Shown piece by piece: positions 59,151 through 64,000 of a DNA stretch of 64,000 bases. Every line of letters starts with the position of its first letter. The first letter of the stretch is position 1. Both the position numbers and the translations under genes were made by a program. The notes beneath the pieces are model-generated. The model was not told where the DNA came from and did not search any database. It was given only the letters and a program-made list of their open reading frames with translations. This DNA is from Antilocapra americana (taxonomy: Eukaryota > Chordata > Mammalia > Artiodactyla > Antilocapridae): the NCBI GenBank assembly GCA_007570785.1, contig ML660201.1, positions 41,182,863 to 41,246,862 of the forward strand. The letters are read 5' to 3'.

Positions 59151-62100
59151 TTATGAATTGTGTGTTTCTCCTTTTGTTTTCTAACGAGTTATTGGTACCT
59201 AAGAAATTTATTTTATTCTTATTTATTTTAAACATGGCCATGATACAAAATTTGGTGAACTATAACTTGTTCTTGTTAAACAAGATGATTTTATAGTCAG
59301 TCCTATGTCCACCGCTGTAAACTAAAGTAGAAAAAAGAATTAAGCTTTGAAGTCTTCCTGGGAGCACTTTTTCTTAGAGTAGAAATAAACTTTCTACTTT
59401 TAGAAACTTTTGACTTTTGTCACTCCATTTTGTTAAGTGATAGTCTAATACCATTCCGTAGGAGTCTAAAACTTTGCTTATATATCCCTATTACTTCTTA
59501 TAATAATAACCTTTCTGCAGCTTAACTACCAGTCTCTACTCCTGAATGAGTTTTGTCTTGTCATAAACACTGTGCCGTTTCTCTGCATTTGAGTTCTTTG
59601 CTTCCTTTAGTTCTTAATTTGAGACAAGTAATATCATTTTTTCATCAATCTGCAGTACCTTCTTTGTTGTAGCGCTAATGGTTATTGTGCTCAGGGATCA
59701 TATCCAGAAGCCTCTTATACATTTTTAATAAATCTTTAGACCTTCTGAGTCCTAAATTTAGTGCTTCATTTGATACTCACATTGCTGCAAGGCAAATGTC
59801 TGATTTGGAGGTACTGGATGCAACCTTGCTAGTGGCCAAGACACATTTGAGACCCCTCTAATGTTTCTACACATATGAGAACCCCCTGCATGGTCATGTC
59901 CTTTGAAATCTCATCTCTTCTGCCAGTTCATCTTTACCAGGGCTCATGTTTACATAAGGGTTCACAAGAAAAAGACCATTTTTCCAATCCAAGGGGCAAT
60001 TTTTTTTGTTAATATTCAGTGAGTTCTTCGTGATTTTTATGTCATTGTAAAACTTATGTAATCTCAGGGACATAATAGCCTTAATTATAAATGCTTTCAC
60101 AGTCCTTGTGTAGATATAGTGGCTTTTTTTGATGATTTTTTTAATGCCAGTAGCTTAAAATTATTTGATTCACACATACACTAGCTTCTCTGACACAATG
60201 GAAAGTTACTGCTATTTAAGAGAGAATTTGGAGCATACATGTAGCATGTACTAACACACATATACACACAAACACAGATGCCTCACTCTTAATGTAGGTT
60301 TTCAGTACCTAGATAACTCAACTTATATTCAAAATAACAGTTAAGATTTGAAATTAGAGTTTTATATCAGACCATCCAGATAATTACTCATTTTTCTATG
60401 TTGTTTTTAGGAAATTCCTTAGTTAAGTTATTATATTAATAATTATATATTTGTGTGAAAGGTCTTAAAAAGTATTAAGCTTAAATTGATTCTTTTTATT
60501 TTGTACAAGGGAAACTTAAGAAAATTATTTTGAACTTTTATTTATGTTTATTATAAATATCTAATTTGTTTCATCTGTGATAAGAATTTCCTTTTTGGAA
60601 TAGTTGTTACAACATGCAAAATTTGAATATTCTAGATGTAGTTAACTGGAATTGTGCAAGAATAATTTCCTTTAGCAGTAAGTAGTGTAAGACTCAAAGA
60701 TACATCATTATTAGTTTCCAGATGTATTTTTTAGACTCAGCTATTATATTTGGCATTAACTAATTAGATTTAAAATAAAATTTAAATTTTACAATATTTT
60801 AGAGTTCTATAATCACCTTAAAAACTCTGTCCTAAAAAGTAACATTTTGTTCGTAACTCAAAATTATGTGATGATTGGAACTTTTTTTAGAAGACTGAAA
60901 TAAAATATAATGTTTAGAGTAGTTTATATACGTTGTTCTTCTGTTAAGATATGAAAGTGTTGTTAATAGACACTAAACCCCCAAAGATCTGTATTAGAGA
61001 ATCATATTTTTACAGTGCATAAATTTAACAAATTATTACTAAAACAATAAGCAGCATGAAAGAAGAGTCCTCAGATACATTATAGTTAGTGTTCTGCTTA
61101 TACTTTATAGTTATGACTAATCATTTGTTTGAGAAAAATGATTTTTTATGAAAATTGTTAAGGCCCATCTCAAAGAGAGAAGTTATGTAACATTATCATT
61201 GAATATCCCCTGCCTAGTTTCCCAGCAGGCTTCTGGACTAAAGTTAATAATTTCCTTTGTAGGCACTTGGAATGGTGAATATTTTATTGAAAATAATCAA
61301 TGGCTAACTTTCACAAGAGTAGTGTTAATAAACTTGTGTTTTGTCATATTGGTACTATCAATCTTAGTATCATTTTAGGCATGTTTGCTTTTAATTTTGA
61401 TTTAGGTATACTATTAATCTGAAATGTTGCCTTATTTCTTGAAATAGTTCTAAATTCTTTCATTAAAATAATCACTAGGTATTATTATATACTCCTTCTC
61501 CTAAGTCATGACCAAATTTCTCTTTTGTGCTTGATTCAGACTTTCAAAACCAGTTCATATCAAAATACCAAGCTTGCCCACATCTGTGAGGCTCCAAACT
61601 TTGTTTTGATTGTTCCCATTTGTGAGAAATTTCCTTACATATGGAAATGGAAGAAACATAATTGGGGAACCCTCAAATTTTACCTACATAATTTGTAATA
61701 CAGACATTTTTGAAATGTTCTTTTCTTAATTTTCTGTTTCTATAAGATGCTTGAAAGTTGCTCTGAAAGTTACCAGAAATATTTTGAAGCAGAACCAGAT
61801 ACCTGGATTTGCTTTTTAAACTGACCTGTTTAATTGGAAAAAGGTAAATCTCTAAATAGGAAAAAAAAAATGCTCACCAGTATTCCTTTGGTTTTAATGA
61901 CCATTGTATGTCTTTGAAAGTGATAATGTACTTAATTATATTTATGATAATATGTTCTGAAACCATTAAAAGAAAATCCACAGCAATCTGCGTTTTTCAA
62001 GAGCTAGATTCCTGACTAGTGAATGAAGCTGTGTCTTAGATGAAAGGAATTGACAATTGCTTCCTGACCTTTTGGGGGAACTAATTTAAAGCCAACAGAT

Positions 62101-64000
62101 TCATAAGAAGTACTTACTGTGTATTTTCAGTCTAAACCTTGAATGGGTCAGAATGCCATGATAGGAATTTGTCCAGGTAATGATTTATTCAAATGCATTA
62201 TGTTTTTGCAGTGCCTAAAGTACATTAGACCCAAATATCTTGTCTGCTTTTGACCCCCCTCAGAAGCTGTCTGTCCAGATTTAAAAACCTATGTTGTAAT
62301 TTGAAAAGGCAGGAGTACTGCCTAAATGCAAAGAAAGTGCTTCCTTCTCTCTTTTTTAAGAGGAGGCTCTGGCCTTATAATTTTGGGCAAGCATTGACTT
62401 TATAAACTCAATTTCCTCATGTTTTTCTTTAATTCCCTCCCCATCCCTTGTATATATGTATCACAGTATAAGACACTCATGCTACACTGGTTAACAGTTT
62501 CAGCCCATCCTCTGCAAAGCTGTGATTCGTGCTGAGTACAGCTGGTTAAATTCTATGGAAGACTTCTGCCTCCACTGCTTAGGTTGGATCAGGACTTGCC
62601 AGTCTCTAGTCATGTGAAACTGTCTTCTCTTGAGTCTTCACAAGGACCCTAGTGAATACCCTCAAATCGGCTGTCACACTTCTATCTCTGTATAACTCTT
62701 TCTTACAGCTTTCTATTGACTTAAATATTTTTAAAATCACATCTATCTACAGCTTTATTTAATAACCTTGTCAAGAATTCTGGCACCCATGTCCAGTGTG
62801 CTTTGACATAACCTCCTTTGCCCAGAAATCAGTAGATATTGATATGGAGATAAATAGATATATTTAATTCAGAAGCGTTCTTCAGGTTGTCTGTTCCTTT
62901 TAAAAGAAAAAATCGTTAGCACCTACAAATTTCTAACAGACAGCAGGCCAGCTGTAAACTTGGCTGTGGTCTATTTTAATAATATGACTTAGATGTGGCA
63001 TCACATCAAGTGTAGGTTCAGGATTATTTTTCCCTAGGTCTTCTTTACCTTGAAACGTTCCACACGTCTCTTAACCACACTCACTTGCTAGATTTAAAGA
63101 CTAGCAATCTGGCTAATTCACCCCATGCTGAAAACTTATTTGGGTTTTTCATCTTCTCTTCAAGCAGCTAAATTAAGAAATGTGCTCACATACCTATCAC
63201 GAGCACACTGCTTTTTCTGAAAATTTAGTAGGGAGGCTTCTCTAAGGTGCATGTAGTACCTTGTCTATGACAAATTAAACAAATATCAACTTAGCTGTAT
63301 AGGGAACCCCACTGATGGGATGCATATTATGAAATAATAATCACAATAAAACCCCAAATGAATATAATACCTTTCCCATGTTTATCATTTTCTAGTTTTC
63401 ACTTTCCTTAGAGAGGCTTATTCATTTGTCCATAGTCATAAGACACAAAGCCAGATTTAGAATCTAGGTCTTACAACTAGAAATCCTGTACCCCGCTATT
63501 AAAAATCATGATAATAATTATCTTAGGAATAAAAACAACCAAAATAAACCACAGCAACTAACTACTAGTTTTTTGTGAATCTTCAAATCTGAGTTGTGAA
63601 AGAAATTTTCACTCATCAGAAGTAAGCTATTAAAGCATTTATTCATTTATTTTGAGTGTTCGTAGCTGGTCATTACTTAGTTAATTCTTTTTTTTTGAAT
63701 GTCACTGGTTGAGTAGGGTGAGAAAACTGCCATGGAAAGATTTTTAGCTGTCATAAAGTAATGCTATCAGAGTCTAAAGAAGAGAATTAACATGAAATGG
63801 TTGTTTTCTTTCTCTTATAGTCTAAACACTGTATTTTAGATGCTTTTCTGTTACAAGAGTAATGAGTTGATTAGTAGTGTCACAAATAGAAGTAGTTATA
63901 TGAAGTATCTTGTTTTAAAAATGAGTATCTACTCTACATTTTTGATAAGAGATTAACAGATTTTGATATTCAGCTTAATTGAAAATAAAATTATTAGATG
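59151..64000. other. Repeat-poor AT-rich intronic block to window end
   Basis: No recent repeat, exon or RNA gene recognised. Possible weak MIR similarity near 63380-63480. Confidence 0.45.

Larger units (their letters stand above)
51066..64000 (+). other. ERC2: ERC2 intron downstream of exon C (partial)
   Basis: At least 12.9 kb of intron starting with gtaagt. It is AT-rich and poor in recent repeats, apart from an A24 run at 51272-51295, an L1 at 56868-57510 and probable old L1 at 58350-59150. No acceptor plus open frame resembling the next ERC2 coiled-coil exon was found. Confidence 0.8.

Noticed and set aside
51066..64000. A further ERC2 exon after exon C
   Set aside because: No stretch encoding the following ERC2 coiled-coil residues that I remember was found next to a plausible acceptor.

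Overview
This window is a piece of ruminant (bovid) nuclear genome. The diagnostic signs are BovB (RTE-type) LINEs, Bov-tA/Bov-A2 SINEs and CHR-type tRNA-derived SINEs, on an older mammalian background of L2, MIR, MER5-like and L1M relics. I cannot tell cattle from sheep, goat or other bovids. There is no prokaryotic, plasmid or phage content.

The only host gene I can support is ERC2 (CAST/ELKS2), on the + strand. Three internal coding exons lie at 37957-38094, 46067-46207 and 50925-51065. All have clean AG/GT borders and phase-0 junctions, and encode 46, 47 and 47 consecutive residues of the central coiled coil. The rest of the window is intron: at least 37.9 kb upstream, 7.97 kb, 4.72 kb, and at least 12.9 kb downstream. 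ERC2 encodes a presynaptic active-zone scaffold and is a very large gene in mammals, which fits this exon density. I saw no neighbouring ERC2 exons, no second gene and no RNA gene.

Layout: 1-7.2 kb is a nest of BovB, L1 and BovB followed by a SINE. 7.2-16.7 kb holds L2, MIR, L1M and SINE copies plus long plain stretches. 16.75-18.12 kb is a young 5'-inverted L1. 18.64-28.14 kb is an ancient near-full-length L1M split by later L1 and SINE insertions. 28.2-31.5 kb is a BovB with a second BovB inside it. 31.9-33.3 kb is an old L1. 34-46 kb contains exon A, L2/MIR copies, a nest of DNA transposons and SINEs. 47.1-48.6 kb is a sense-strand BovB in the intron between exons B and C. 51.3-64 kb is AT-rich and repeat-poor apart from an L1 at 56.9-57.5 kb and a probable old L1 at 58.35-59.15 kb.

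I found no undescribed biological system. The most interesting observations are mechanistic: a 71-bp segment copied 1.2 kb away into a SINE; an L1 with an apparent 3' transduction between perfect target-site duplications; a textbook twin-primed L1 with a 15-bp duplication; BovB inside BovB with a perfect 12-bp duplication; head-to-head BovBs forming a ~1.7-kb inverted repeat; and unusual splice-acceptor architecture at ERC2 exons A and B. Repeat family names come from remembered consensus sequences and no database was searched.
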